From assembly GCA_012519695.1 (NCBI GenBank), contig JAAYPT010000064.1, positions 1 through 39,778 of the forward strand: a stretch of 39,778 bases of DNA, in the 5' to 3' direction. Position numbers and translations under genes: made by a program. This stretch comes from Clostridiales bacterium. GTDB taxonomy: Bacteria; Bacillota; Clostridia; Lachnospirales; Lachnospiraceae. This document shows, piece after piece, positions 28,725 to 39,200 of this stretch (positions are counted from its first letter, which is position 1; each line of letters starts with the position of its first letter). The notes beneath the pieces were generated by a model. It was not told the origin of the DNA and did not search any database. It saw only the letters and a program-made list of their open reading frames with translations.

Positions 28725-29610
28725 TATCTTTTCGACTCAGGAAGAAAGAGATGAAGCAAAGTTAGCCAAAATTAGAGATATTCCTATAAGTGAGATTGAC
28801 GATTTTCCAGACCACCCTTTCAAAGTAAGGGACGATGAAGATATGTTACAACTTGTTGAGAGTATCAAAGAACGTGGTGTTATCACTCCGGCTACGGTAA
28901 GGCAAAAGGAAGATGGCAGATACGAACTTATTTCAGGTCACAGAAGAAAACGAGCAAGTGAAATTGCCGGAATTGAAACTTTACGATGTGAAGTGGTAGA
29001 CCTGACAAGAGAAGAAGCCACAATCCTTATGGTAGAGAGTAACTTTCAAAGGTCACAGATATTACCAAGCGAAAAAGCATTTGCCTACAAAATGAGATTG
29101 GAAGCAATGAAAAGACAAGGTTATCGTTCCGATTTAACTTCTACCCCAGTGGGTCAGAAGTATTCAGTAGAAGTTCTTGCTGATAATTCCAACGATAGCA
29201 AAACACAAATTCAGAGATATATTCGTTTAACAGAACTTGTCCCTGAATTGCTTGAATATGTCGATGAGGGTCGTATCAAAATGCGACCAGCAGTTGAGCT
29301 TTCCTATCTTGATGAAGATTGTCAGCGTGATGTTGTTGAGGAAATCGACTTAAATGATGCCACACCGTCACACGCACAAACAATCAAAATGCGTAAGTTC
29401 TTCGATGAGGGGAAACTTACAACAGAGGTCATATCCTCGATTATGGCTGAGGAAAAGCCGAACCAAAGGGAGAAAATTGTTTTGAGGGGCGATAGAGTGC
29501 GACAACTTATTCCCAAAAGCGTTCCGTTGAATCAAACTGAGGACTTTGTTTGCAAGGCGTTAGAGCATTACAACCGATTTCTGAAGAACCGTGAACGTGA
29601 CAGCAGATAG
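28678..29610 (+). CDS. Element-borne ParB-like protein
   Basis: This 310-residue ParB family protein shows ISEIDDFPDHPFKVRDDEDMLQLVESIKERG and SGHRRKRASEIAG, the CTPase/ParB core, then a helix-turn-helix region (SNDSKTQIQRYIRL) and a helical tail. The ribosome binding site AAAGGAGGTG lies inside the parA gene, and the start overlaps it by 47 bp, so the two are coupled. Its DNA target on the element is not known; the GTTAGC array is a possible one. Confidence 0.92.
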   Translation: MATGRKSDFTLPTFDSIFSTQEERDEAKLAKIRDIPISEIDDFPDHPFKVRDDEDMLQLVESIKERGVITPATVRQKEDGRYELISGHRRKRASEIAGIETLRCEVVDLTREEATILMVESNFQRSQILPSEKAFAYKMRLEAMKRQGYRSDLTSTPVGQKYSVEVLADNSNDSKTQIQRYIRLTELVPELLEYVDEGRIKMRPAVELSYLDEDCQRDVVEEIDLNDATPSHAQTIKMRKFFDEGKLTTEVISSIMAEEKPNQREKIVLRGDRVRQLIPKSVPLNQTEDFVCKALEHYNRFLKNRERDSR

Positions 29611-29824
29611 TCTGCTCCCCTTTCTCACACTCTAACCCCTAAATTACAAGCTAACTTACCGAAAAAGATATATTATCTCCCTGAATATATCTATCTCATA
29701 AGAGATATATCGCAAAGTTGGTCTGACAAGGAGGTGTTTGCTAAGATTAAAAGTTAGCCAAAAATCGCACCTTTGTTTTTCGGATGTTTTTACACTACTA
29801 TGAGGGCAAAGGAGAGTGATTGTT
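29611..29824. other. Gap between element parB and the lipoprotein gene
   Basis: This 214-bp stretch has repeated GATATAT elements (29665-29710) with an inverted repeat ATATCT...AGATAT. A GGAGGTG precedes only a seven-codon open frame at about 29733. No gene is convincing. Confidence 0.4.
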
Positions 29825-30526
29825 ATGACAAAGAAAATGTTGCTGATAGGTTTACTACTCACGCTGATTATCACTTTGAACGGTTGTTATAGTGACGACC
29901 CGAAGCCAAATGAGAAGGCTTCTGAAGTCCCCATTTCTTCTTTTTCGGAGAGTATAGAAACGACTTCCGACTCTGAACCGACTAAGGAAACTGAATCGGA
30001 GCAGCCGGAGGTAAATACTCAGGAAGAAACAGAGTATTCTAAGGTCATCGCTGAAACGGATACAACGACAGTATCGGTTACAAAGGAAACTCCGAAATCC
30101 AACGATACCGAAAAGGATAATAAGCCTGAAAAAGTGGAAAAACCTATTGAAACAACAAAGCCGAAGGAAGATACTCCTTCAAAAAGCGAACCAAAGGTAG
30201 AAAAAGAACCTGACCCAGAAATTAAACCTGACCCACCAAAGGAAACGGCAACACAAGAGCCGGAAACTCCAGCAGAAGAATTTGATATTGATTATTGGAT
30301 TGCTTATGCAAAGAATTATGCCACGAGCATAGGATTGGAACTTGATGTAACTGCTGTTGATTGTTGGGATAATCCGATTGCTGCTAATCCGAAATGTACG
30401 ACCATTGAGGAAAATATCATTAGTAGACTTAACCGATACAAAAATGTTGAGGAGTTTACAGCAGTATGGATATGGGCAGAAAAAGTATCAGATAATGGTT
30501 ACGAACTCTATATCGGTTATGCTTAA
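29825..30526 (+). CDS. Element lipoprotein with a Pro/Glu/Thr-rich spacer
   Basis: From ATG 29825 it has 233 residues. A lipoprotein signal ends in LNGC with Cys21 as the lipidated residue. Residues 25-150 are a low-complexity spacer rich in Glu, Thr, Pro, Lys and Ser (KPKEDTPSKSEPKVEKEPDP). The C-terminal 75 residues form a compact domain (FDIDYWIAYAKNYATSIGLE ... CWDNPIAANP). The GTG at 29816 lies too close to the GGAG to be the start. It is probably exposed on the cell surface next to the adhesin encoded downstream. Function unknown. Confidence 0.8.
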   Translation: MTKKMLLIGLLLTLIITLNGCYSDDPKPNEKASEVPISSFSESIETTSDSEPTKETESEQPEVNTQEETEYSKVIAETDTTTVSVTKETPKSNDTEKDNKPEKVEKPIETTKPKEDTPSKSEPKVEKEPDPEIKPDPPKETATQEPETPAEEFDIDYWIAYAKNYATSIGLELDVTAVDCWDNPIAANPKCTTIEENIISRLNRYKNVEEFTAVWIWAEKVSDNGYELYIGYA

Positions 30527-30546
30527 AAAAGAATAAAATAAACGGA

Positions 30547-30577
30547 ACGCATCGTAGAAAATACGGTGCGTTTTTTA
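30547..30577 (+). terminator. Terminator after the lipoprotein gene
   Basis: ACGCATCGT paired with ACGGTGCGT around a seven-base loop, followed by six T. Confidence 0.88.
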
Positions 30578-30599
30578 TGTCAAAGGAGGCATTCAAACT

Positions 30600-33500
30600 A
30601 TGAAAAAGAATAATTTCAGGAAAGGTATGTCAGCTGTTCTTGCCCTTGTGATGTGCCTTACAACTTTCGTAGGTTTTGGCTCGACCACAGCTTTTGCTGC
30701 CGGAGAATCTGCCGAAGCCTATCTTGTTTCTTTTCCTCGTGAGGGTGATGTGAACTATGACGGTCAATGGGGACACGGAAGCCTGAACTTTATGAATGGC
30801 TGGAAAGGATTAGAAACAAAGCGTACCAATGCGTATGCAATCAATTCGTACACCGGAAAGGTTTGTTATTGTATCGAACCGGGTACACCTCTTGCACCGG
30901 GCGATAACTTCGTATCAAGAGATGAAACGTATTGGGATAATTACCCTACCACTTACAACAAGACAATTTCCGGCGATGAAATCAAACTTTTCATTGGTAG
31001 AATTATGCAGTATGGCTATCAGGGAAATATCTCTACTACTTGGAAAAGTCAGAATGAAAACGAAGCCAATAATATCGCTCATATTGCTGCCACTCAGCTT
31101 TTAATATGGGAAACGATTGTAGGCGAACGTGACGAAAACTTCAATAAGGTTGATACCGGAAGTTATGATGCTGTAATTGATACGATTAGTGCAAGCCATC
31201 CACTTCGCAATAAGATTATGAGCTATTACAACAGTATGGAAAGTAGCGTAAAGAACCATACAAAGACGCCGAGCTTCTTTGCAAAATCTACGGGTAAGGC
31301 TCAGACAGTTGAACTTGAATGGGATGGTAGTCAGTACACAGCAACATTGACAGACACAAATAAAGTGCTTGGCAATTACAAATTCAGTTCCAACCATTCT
31401 GATATGAAGTTCACAGTAAATGGCAATAAACTTGTGATTACAACTGCAACTGCTCCGAGTAGCACAGTAACAATCACAGCCGAAAAACAGAACTCTCAAA
31501 GAAAAGGCGTTATCGTATGGGATGACGGAACTTATGCACCGGGAGTTGGAAGGCAGAATCTTACAACCTACGCACAATCCGTAAATGACCCAGTAAAAGG
31601 CTTTTTGAAAGTAAAAGTAAGCTATGGTTCTTGTGAAATCGTAAAGTCGAGTGAAGATGGTGTCGTTGATGGAATTAAGTTTACTGTATCCGGAAACGGT
31701 GTGAATAAGACAGTAACGACAGCAAATGGTGGCAAAATTCAGGTTGATAACCTTATGCCGGGCGTTTATACCGTCACAGAACAGAACTACGATAGATACG
31801 AGCCACAGGAAGTCAGACGAGTAACCGTAGTTGCTGGTCAGGTGGCAAAAGTAACTTTTAGCAATGTTCTCAAACGTGGCGACCTTCAGGTAATCAAATC
31901 TTCTGAGGATAACTTGGTTGAGGGTGTAACATTCCATCTTTACGGAACTTCCTTGTCCGGTATTGCAGTTGATGAGTACGCAGTAACAGATAAGAACGGT
32001 GTGGCAACTTTTGATGATGTGCTTATTAGTGGTTCTACTCCTTATACCATTGAAGAAGTTGATACAGCAATCCGTTATGTAGTTCCTGAAAATCAGACAG
32101 CACCGATTAGCTGGAAAGAAGTCACAACTCGTAACTTTACTAACATTCTCAAAAAGTTCGCAGTAACCGTAACAAAGAGCGATGTTGAGGAAGGAACAGC
32201 TCAGGGCAATGCAACTCTTGGTGGTGCAGTTTATGGCATTTTTAAGGGCGATACTCTTATTGATAAGTATGTAACTGATGAAAACGGTCAGTTTACCACA
32301 GATGAATATATCTGTGATGACGATTGGACTATCCGAGAAATCACTCCGTCTGAGGGATACTTGCTCGATTCTACCATTCATAAGGTAGGTGCTGAACCTG
32401 AACTTTATACGGTGGAACATAATCTCACAGCGAATGATGTTGTGGAGCAGGTCATCAAAGGAAATATCGCTATCATCAAACATACTGACGATGGCGAAAC
32501 ACAGATTGAAACTCCTGAGAACGGGGCAACTTTTGAAATCTATCTCAAATCTTCTGGAAGTTATGAAGCAGCCGAAGAAGATGAAAGAGATGTAATCGTG
32601 TGTGATGAAAACGGATTTGGTCAGACAAAGAATATGCCTTATGGTATTTACACAGTACACCAGACTTCCGGTTGGGAAGGTCGTGAACTAATGGATGACT
32701 TTGATGTGTTTATTGCACAGAACGGACAGACTTATCGCTATATTATCAACAATAGAAACTTTGAAAGTTTCGTAAATGTGGTAAAAGTCGATGCTGAAAG
32801 TGGAAAGACAATTCCTTATGCCGGAGCTGGGTTCAAGATTTTTGACCCTAATGGTAATCAGGTAACAATGACATTCACTTACCCTACTCCGACTACGATT
32901 GACACATTCTTTACTGATGCCAATGGTTCTTTGGTAACTCCTGAGAAACTTGATTACGGTAAGGGATATTCGATTGTCGAGGTACAAGCACCTTACGGAT
33001 ATGTGCTTGATGAAACTCCGGTTTACTTTGATATTACAGAGGAAAACTCTACGGAAGAAAGTGGTGTGACGGTTATTAAAGTGAATAAGTCTAATATGGC
33101 ACAGAAAGGAACTATCACAGTTGAGAAAACTGGCGAAGTATTTTACGGTGTCAATGTAAGTGGTACTGAAGATACAGACGTTATCTATCAGCCAATTTAT
33201 GAGATTGCCGGACTTGAAGGTGCAGTTTATGAAATCCGTGCAGCCGAAGATATTTATACTCCTGACGGAACACTCCGTTATTCAAAGGGCGAAGTAGTTG
33301 ATACAATCACTACAACTTTTGATGGGTTTGTTACAAGTAAGGAACTCTATCTTGGTAAGTACGAGGTTCAGGAAATCGAAGCACCTTACGGAATGGTTCT
33401 AAATGATGAAATCCATTCTGTGGAACTTGTTTATGCCGGACAGAATGTTGCCGTAACTGAAACGTCTACTTCTTTCTATAACGAAAGACAGAAAGTAGAA

Positions 33501-34853
33501 ATCAGCCTTGAAAAATCTCTCGAAGTAAATGAGATTTTCAGCATTGGCAATAACGGAGAAATCAAAAATATCAGCTTTGGACTTTATGCTGCTGAAGATA
33601 TTACTTCTATAAGTGGCACAGTAATTCCGGCTGACGGTCTTATTGAGATTGTGACTCTTGATGAAAACGGAAAAGCAGTTCTTAAAACAGACCTTCCTTT
33701 TGGCAACTACTATGTAAAGGAAATTGCCACAGACGAACACTATAAGTTAAACGATACAAAGTATCCGGTTGAATTTGCTTATGGTGGTCAGGACACAGCA
33801 GTAATCAAAATCGCAGTTAATAATGGCGAGAAAATTGAAAACGAACTTATCTACGGTTCTGTATCAGGTATGAAGAAAGATGAAAACGGAGAAGCACTTG
33901 GTGGTGCTGTTATCGGTTTATTTGCTTCCTCTGATGTAGAGTTCACTGAGGATAATGCAATTTTAACTACTACTTCAGCAGAAGATGGTAGTTTTTCTTT
34001 TGCCAATATCCCTTATGGAACTTGGTATGTGAGAGAAATTAAGCAGCCTACCGGATTTGTTCTTGATGAAACTGTGTTTGAAATCATCATTTCCAAAGAC
34101 GAGGAAGTTGTTGAGGTAGAGATTATCAATGAATATGTGCGTGGCAACATTACACTTACAAAAGTTGATGAAGAATATCCTGATAACAAGTTGACCGGAG
34201 CAGAGTTTGAAGTCTACAAAGACATCAACGAAAATGGAGAGATTGACGAAGCCGATGAGTTTATGGGCAATCTCGTAGAAGTGGAAATTGGTATCTATGA
34301 GATGAATGACTTGTTTTATGGCAAGTATCTCGTTTGCGAAGTGAAAGCACCGGAAGGTTTCTTGATTGATGAGGGTGTCTATGCAGTATTCATTGAAACG
34401 GATGAAACAACCTATGCTGTTGAAAACAAAGCGGGAGTTGGATTTATCAATGCTGCTATGAGAGGTAATCTCAAAATCGTAAAAACATCTTCTGACGGAA
34501 AAGTGGAAGGTTTTGCTTTCAGAGTAACCGGAGAAAACGGTTATGATATGACATTTGAAACTGACAAGAATGGAGAAATCTTCATTGAAGGACTCCGTAT
34601 TGGCGAATACAAAGTGTCAGAAGTAGCAAATCAGGCATCGGCTGTTTATATTATGCCAGCAGATAAGAACGCTACTATCAAACTTGATTCTACAACGATT
34701 GTAGAAATGCACAACGAGTATAGAGATACACCGAAAACGGGCGATGACAGTAACCTTGTGTTGTGGTTCGCTCTTGCCGGAATTTCTGTTCTTGGCATTG
34801 CAGTAACTTCCGTTGTTGCATACAAGAAGAACAAAAAGGAGGGCGATGAATAA
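30600..34853 (+). CDS. Thioester-domain surface adhesin with CnaB repeats and sortase signal
   Basis: This 1417-residue cell-wall protein has a signal peptide (cleavage near AFA-AG, residue 34). A TQXA thioester domain follows: VCYCIEPG with Cys91 as the likely thioester cysteine and ATQLLIWE with Gln166 as its partner. Such domains bind host proteins covalently. Residues about 335-1370 hold roughly ten CnaB-type domains, each beginning like RGNLKIVKT or YGSVSGMKK and carrying the Lys and Glu needed for internal isopeptide bonds. The sorting signal is TPKTG at 1377-1381, a variant of LPXTG, followed by a membrane helix and basic tail. It is a typical cargo of Tn1549-like elements. Confidence 0.93.
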   Translation: MKKNNFRKGMSAVLALVMCLTTFVGFGSTTAFAAGESAEAYLVSFPREGDVNYDGQWGHGSLNFMNGWKGLETKRTNAYAINSYTGKVCYCIEPGTPLAPGDNFVSRDETYWDNYPTTYNKTISGDEIKLFIGRIMQYGYQGNISTTWKSQNENEANNIAHIAATQLLIWETIVGERDENFNKVDTGSYDAVIDTISASHPLRNKIMSYYNSMESSVKNHTKTPSFFAKSTGKAQTVELEWDGSQYTATLTDTNKVLGNYKFSSNHSDMKFTVNGNKLVITTATAPSSTVTITAEKQNSQRKGVIVWDDGTYAPGVGRQNLTTYAQSVNDPVKGFLKVKVSYGSCEIVKSSEDGVVDGIKFTVSGNGVNKTVTTANGGKIQVDNLMPGVYTVTEQNYDRYEPQEVRRVTVVAGQVAKVTFSNVLKRGDLQVIKSSEDNLVEGVTFHLYGTSLSGIAVDEYAVTDKNGVATFDDVLISGSTPYTIEEVDTAIRYVVPENQTAPISWKEVTTRNFTNILKKFAVTVTKSDVEEGTAQGNATLGGAVYGIFKGDTLIDKYVTDENGQFTTDEYICDDDWTIREITPSEGYLLDSTIHKVGAEPELYTVEHNLTANDVVEQVIKGNIAIIKHTDDGETQIETPENGATFEIYLKSSGSYEAAEEDERDVIVCDENGFGQTKNMPYGIYTVHQTSGWEGRELMDDFDVFIAQNGQTYRYIINNRNFESFVNVVKVDAESGKTIPYAGAGFKIFDPNGNQVTMTFTYPTPTTIDTFFTDANGSLVTPEKLDYGKGYSIVEVQAPYGYVLDETPVYFDITEENSTEESGVTVIKVNKSNMAQKGTITVEKTGEVFYGVNVSGTEDTDVIYQPIYEIAGLEGAVYEIRAAEDIYTPDGTLRYSKGEVVDTITTTFDGFVTSKELYLGKYEVQEIEAPYGMVLNDEIHSVELVYAGQNVAVTETSTSFYNERQKVEISLEKSLEVNEIFSIGNNGEIKNISFGLYAAEDITSISGTVIPADGLIEIVTLDENGKAVLKTDLPFGNYYVKEIATDEHYKLNDTKYPVEFAYGGQDTAVIKIAVNNGEKIENELIYGSVSGMKKDENGEALGGAVIGLFASSDVEFTEDNAILTTTSAEDGSFSFANIPYGTWYVREIKQPTGFVLDETVFEIIISKDEEVVEVEIINEYVRGNITLTKVDEEYPDNKLTGAEFEVYKDINENGEIDEADEFMGNLVEVEIGIYEMNDLFYGKYLVCEVKAPEGFLIDEGVYAVFIETDETTYAVENKAGVGFINAAMRGNLKIVKTSSDGKVEGFAFRVTGENGYDMTFETDKNGEIFIEGLRIGEYKVSEVANQASAVYIMPADKNATIKLDSTTIVEMHNEYRDTPKTGDDSNLVLWFALAGISVLGIAVTSVVAYKKNKKEGDE

Positions 34854-34936
34854 TGAAAGAGATTATCGGAATTGTTTTGGTGGCTTTCATTATCGGTGGT
34901 TTTATCTTTTTGCAGATTAGAAACCGTAAAAAATAA
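34853..34936 (+). CDS. 27-residue single-span membrane peptide coupled to the adhesin
   Basis: The ATG overlaps the adhesin stop codon (TAATG). The peptide begins MKEIIGIVLVAFIIGG, forms one membrane helix, and ends in basic residues RNRKK. It lies within the adhesin transcript and before its terminator. It could assist adhesin anchoring or sortase handling, but this is only inference from position. Confidence 0.6.
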   Translation: MKEIIGIVLVAFIIGGFIFLQIRNRKK

Positions 34937-34951
34937 ATAGTGATGAGAACG

Positions 34952-34986
34952 AGGGGCGGCCATTGTAATGATGATCGCCCCTTTAT
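34952..34986 (+). terminator. Hairpin after the adhesin unit
   Basis: AGGGGCG (34952-34958) pairs with CGCCCCT (34976-34982), followed by a weak TTTAT tail. Confidence 0.65.
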
Positions 34987-35004
34987 CACTTGATTGGAGG
35001 AAAA

Positions 35005-35322
35005 ATGAACAATCCAAATACCGTTGAAAACAGAGTGCTTCGTATCCTTCAAGAAAATACCGAAGCACGAAATGATGATATGAAACTATATCTAATGGTC
35101 TGCAACGACTGTTACAGACAGACCGAAAACAGAGATGTGGGGTCACTTCCATTTGCGGTTATTATGAACTGTTATAAGGAGCTGAAACTCCCACATTTTG
35201 AAAGTGTTCGTAGGTCAAGAGCGAAGCTGCAATCGAAACACCCTGAACTCGCAAGTAGTCCCGAAGTGAAAAAGGCTCGTAAGCGATGTGAGGGTATGTA
35301 TCGAGAGTATGCACGAAAATAA
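35005..35322 (+). CDS. Small basic conserved element protein
   Basis: This 105-residue protein starts at ATG 35005 after TTGGAGG. It reads NTVENRVLRILQENTEARND at the front and FESVRRSRAKLQSKHPEL near the middle, followed by a basic helix. Similar short proteins are found in phages and conjugative elements of Firmicutes, where they are thought to act on DNA. No function is known to me. Confidence 0.65.
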   Translation: MNNPNTVENRVLRILQENTEARNDDMKLYLMVCNDCYRQTENRDVGSLPFAVIMNCYKELKLPHFESVRRSRAKLQSKHPELASSPEVKKARKRCEGMYREYARK

Positions 35323-35346
35323 TTACTGAAAGCGAGATGAAAAGAT

Positions 35347-35940
35347 ATGCAGAAAGAAGTAATTGGAGATTATGAGGTGCTTGCTTCTGTTCACGTTGGC
35401 GAAAAGGAAGTTGTTATCGGAGAAAAAGAACCCAATAATGACGGGTTAAGATTTATGTGTGGCTATATGGAGCGAACCGATATATTTAATCTTTGTAATG
35501 AATGTGTATATAGTGATGATTATATCGAAATTGCACATCTTTTCGGTAGCCGAATAAAAGAAGCAGCAGAACTTTTTAAGAACAAAGACAAGGAGCTTGG
35601 TATTCCGGTCACAGTTATTACTGAAAAAGATTGTATTCCCGACCATTATTCTCACGACATCAACGGAAAGGTTATTGCAATAGACCCCAAAGTATTAAAG
35701 CCTGAGTTTCAACGAGCCGACAAGCAACTCTATTTAGTTACGGGTGGCTTTGGTGCTTCTGCCAATAGTCGAGGTAGTGCTGTATTTTGCACAAATCTTC
35801 TGACGGGTAAAAGCACACGTTATGAACGAATGGATGTTATGGGCGAAGTCAAACCCGAATGTATGCCTGAATGGGCAAAAAGAAAGTTGGAATCAATGAA
35901 CCAGACTCGTGCAAAGAAAAATAAGGACAGAGAACGATAA
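35347..35940 (+). CDS. Conserved element protein of unknown function
   Basis: This 197-residue protein begins MQKEVIGDYEVLASVHVGEK. Its middle (IDPKVLKPEFQRADKQLYLV) and the following GGFGASANSRGSAVFCTNLLTG stretch, with glycines, serine and a cysteine, look like a conserved core. It has no signal peptide. It precedes the methyltransferase unit by two genes and is probably cotranscribed. I recognise it only as a recurring neighbour in Tn1549-like elements. Confidence 0.65.
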   Translation: MQKEVIGDYEVLASVHVGEKEVVIGEKEPNNDGLRFMCGYMERTDIFNLCNECVYSDDYIEIAHLFGSRIKEAAELFKNKDKELGIPVTVITEKDCIPDHYSHDINGKVIAIDPKVLKPEFQRADKQLYLVTGGFGASANSRGSAVFCTNLLTGKSTRYERMDVMGEVKPECMPEWAKRKLESMNQTRAKKNKDRER

Positions 35941-35952
35941 GGAGGTATTACC

Positions 35953-36210
35953 GTGAAAGATAAAGCAAACTTTCAGCAGAAAGTAAAAGTAATGAATAAG
36001 TTGTTTGAAGCCGGCTGTGATACGGAAAAGAAATTACAGCAGCTTGATATGGAAGGAATCTTAAAAATCCCAAACATTACTATCCCTGATATGAATATCA
36101 TTATGGACCTTCAAAAACAGACGAAAGCAAATAAACTGTTTGCTTATTTGGGAGGAGGTTCTGATATTCATTTGAATATTAAATCAAATCAAAATACAAA
36201 TAACGAATAG
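35953..36210 (+). CDS. Short helical conserved element protein
   Basis: This 85-residue protein starts with GTG 35953 after GGAGGT. It is helical and charged, with KVMNKLFEAGCDTEKKLQQL and IPNITIPDMNIIMDLQKQTK as the conserved parts. It lies 14 bp before the giant methyltransferase gene and is likely translated with it. Function unknown. Confidence 0.65.
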   Translation: MKDKANFQQKVKVMNKLFEAGCDTEKKLQQLDMEGILKIPNITIPDMNIIMDLQKQTKANKLFAYLGGGSDIHLNIKSNQNTNNE

Positions 36211-36224
36211 GAGGTGCTTGAAAT

Positions 36225-39200
36225 ATGGCACGAAAATATGACCTAATTTCGGAGCTGTATAACCGAACCTGCAAAACTGTGGTAGCCAATCCGCAGAACT
36301 GGCAAGCATTTCTTAGGTCTGCTTGTCGTAATTATAAATTACGATATGACGAGCAGCTTTTAGTGTATGCACAGCGACCTGATGCAACAGCAGTTCTTGA
36401 AATTGAACGTTGGAATACCCGATTTGGAAGATGGGTTAATCGTGGTGCAAAAGGTATTGCAGTATTTGAAGATGCAAACCGAGAAAGACAGCGATTGACC
36501 CATTATTTTGATATTTCCGATACGCACGGTAGCAGATATTCTCGCCCCGTTCCCCTTTGGGAAATGAAAGAAGAATATGAGTCAGATATTATCGAAACTC
36601 TTGAAAGCACCTTTGGAACACTTGATAACAAAATCAATCTTGCAGAAGCAATTATGAGTGCTTCACGCAATGCTACGGAAGATAATATCCCTGATTATAT
36701 CAGCGACCTGCTCTACTCAGCCGAAAATAGTTTCCTTGAAGGACTTGACGATGATATGATTACTTCTCTGTATAAGTCCGTTGTGACAAACAGCGTGGCA
36801 TATATGATGATGTCCCGACTTGGTTTGGATACAGAGTATTATTTTGAAAACTCCGACTTTTCAGATGTGACCAACTTTAATACTCAGGATACGCTTAATG
36901 CACTTGGTTTTGCTTCCAGCGATATAGCTGAAATGGGACTTACAGAGATTGCTAAAACAATCGCAGCATTGGATAGAGAAAATCGCATAATTGCAGATAA
37001 AAGCAATAATGAGTACAATGAGGTCGAAAAAGAAACCGAAAGGAGTTTTGAAGATGGACAAACTGACCTACACGATGGTGGGCGATTACAACCTACCGAA
37101 TTTGGAATTGCCGGAACAACCGGAAGTGAGTCTGGGCAGATACGCACAGATGAGGAGGAAATATCTGAAGGAACACCACAAGGTTCTGTACTTCAATTTC
37201 CTGACGAAAGGCACGTTGACGACACACTTAGCAGAAGTGGAACAGAGAGCAATCGAGATGGAGGAAACTCTCGTGAAACAGATGGCTCAGAAAGAGGGTC
37301 TAACCGAGCAGATGAAAGCGACAGATATGATGTCGTGGGTTCAGATGATGAACAATCTGAGGAACGCAGCTCAGGAAATCGTGAAGACGGAAGTGGTATT
37401 CGCCTAAGTGATGATGTAAAACCACTCCCTTCCGTAAATCAGCAATTATCATTTTTAGATACGAAAGCAGAGGAAAAAGAAACCTCTGCTTTTGTCATTC
37501 CACAAGAAGTTATTGATGATACTTTGAGTGGTGGAAGTGGTTTTGAAAATGGGAAAATGCGTATCTATGAGCAGTTCCAAAAGAGCCTTTCCACAAAAGA
37601 AAATGCAGAGTTTCTTAAAAAAGAATATGGTATTGGCGGTGCTTCCCATTCAGGAGGACACGATGAATACCAAAACTGGCACGATGCGAAAGGTATTCGC
37701 ATTACGAAAGGATATGCCGAAAACAGACCACAAGTTTTGCTGAATTGGAATAAGGTTGCAACACGTATTTCAGAACTTATCCGTATGGATAGATACCTTA
37801 ACGCAAAGCAAAAAGAGGAATATCCGAAATGGCTTGAAGAACAAGAAATCAAGCGAGCTGAAGCAGAAGAACGAAGAAAGAACAGAGAACTTTTGTCTAT
37901 TGCTCCTGACGAAAAAGTTACCGATTCTGATGGGGATTTGGTTGGTAAGGAAGTTACTATTGATGACCACCTTTTCGTAATTGAAAGTGTTGGAAAAATT
38001 AGTGGAGATGTATCACTTCGAGATGTGACTTTCCAAAATGCCAATGGTTTTCCGATTAACAGAGTTGAGAAAATAGGATTTATCCGTAACTTATTGGAAC
38101 AACAGAACTTATCTGAAGAAAAGGTTGCAGAACAGCCGAGTGAAGCAAAATATGAATATCATCTTGGAGATATGGTTTATATTGGTGCAAGCCAGTATGA
38201 GATACTTTCCTTTGATGAAAACCGTGTAATGCTTTATGATTTCGATATTCCTCTATTCAATAAGGAAATGACTCGTGAAGAATTTGACCGTAAGGTTAGA
38301 GAGAATCCGATGAATGACCACTTGATTGCAAAAGAACAAATTCAGGAGGATAAATCAGCAGAAAGTGTGGATAACTTTTCTGATTTTTCTCCAAATGTGA
38401 ATTACGAGGATGCTTTCTTCACACACCCTGACGGTTCGAGCATTGTATGGATGTATTATAATCCCGACAGCGAAGCCGGAGGTCAATATGTAACAAATTT
38501 TGTATCGGTTGATGATGTAAAAGAAGCAGCACGTAGCCATAACGAACCTGAAAAGTTCTTTGATTATCTTGGTAGTATTGCAAGACAAGAACTTGCAGAT
38601 ATTGGTACAGAATGGTTCAAAGGAGCAGAAATTCAATTTGCCAAGGAGCCGACTTTTACGGATTGTACCAAAGAAACAATGGACAATCTAATTGGTTACG
38701 CTATGATGGAACAGAAAAAATCTATTGCTTCAAGACTTGTCGATTTTGTAAAAGATGTTGATTTCTATGAGTATCAGGACAATATCGAGTTTGGCGAAAC
38801 GGATGAAGAAACCATAGAAAACATACTGTCCCATCTTTCTGATAAATCGTATGTAGAAGGTGTAATTGAATACCTCAAACAGATGAAAGAAAACATTGAA
38901 GATGAGCCAGTATATCGTTCAAAGGTGGACAGACTTCTGAATGATGTTAAGGAGTTGCTGCCGGAAGAACCAATTCCCGTCTATGACCGAGAGAGTGAAA
39001 TTCTTTATGCTGTGTTACACGCATTAAAGATAGACGATATTGAGCTTGATTACGATGCAGACGGACTTGTTGCAAGAGATGATGACTATGAGTGGCACGG
39101 TGCAGACTTCTATCACTTCTTGATTGATGAAGCTTTTGTATTTGAAGATGACGGTTCTGTTCTTGGAATCAGACCGGAACTTCTTACAGATTTTAGGGCG

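Noticed and set aside
31101-32660. 519-codon open frame on the minus strand opposite the adhesin gene
   Set aside because: Its product is Cys/Ile/Phe-rich without recognisable domains and has no ribosome binding site; it mirrors the regular codon use of the CnaB repeats.
37565-38044. 159-codon minus-strand open frame opposite the methyltransferase gene
   Set aside because: Unlike the TnpV frame it has no ribosome binding site or family motifs; treated as a shadow frame.
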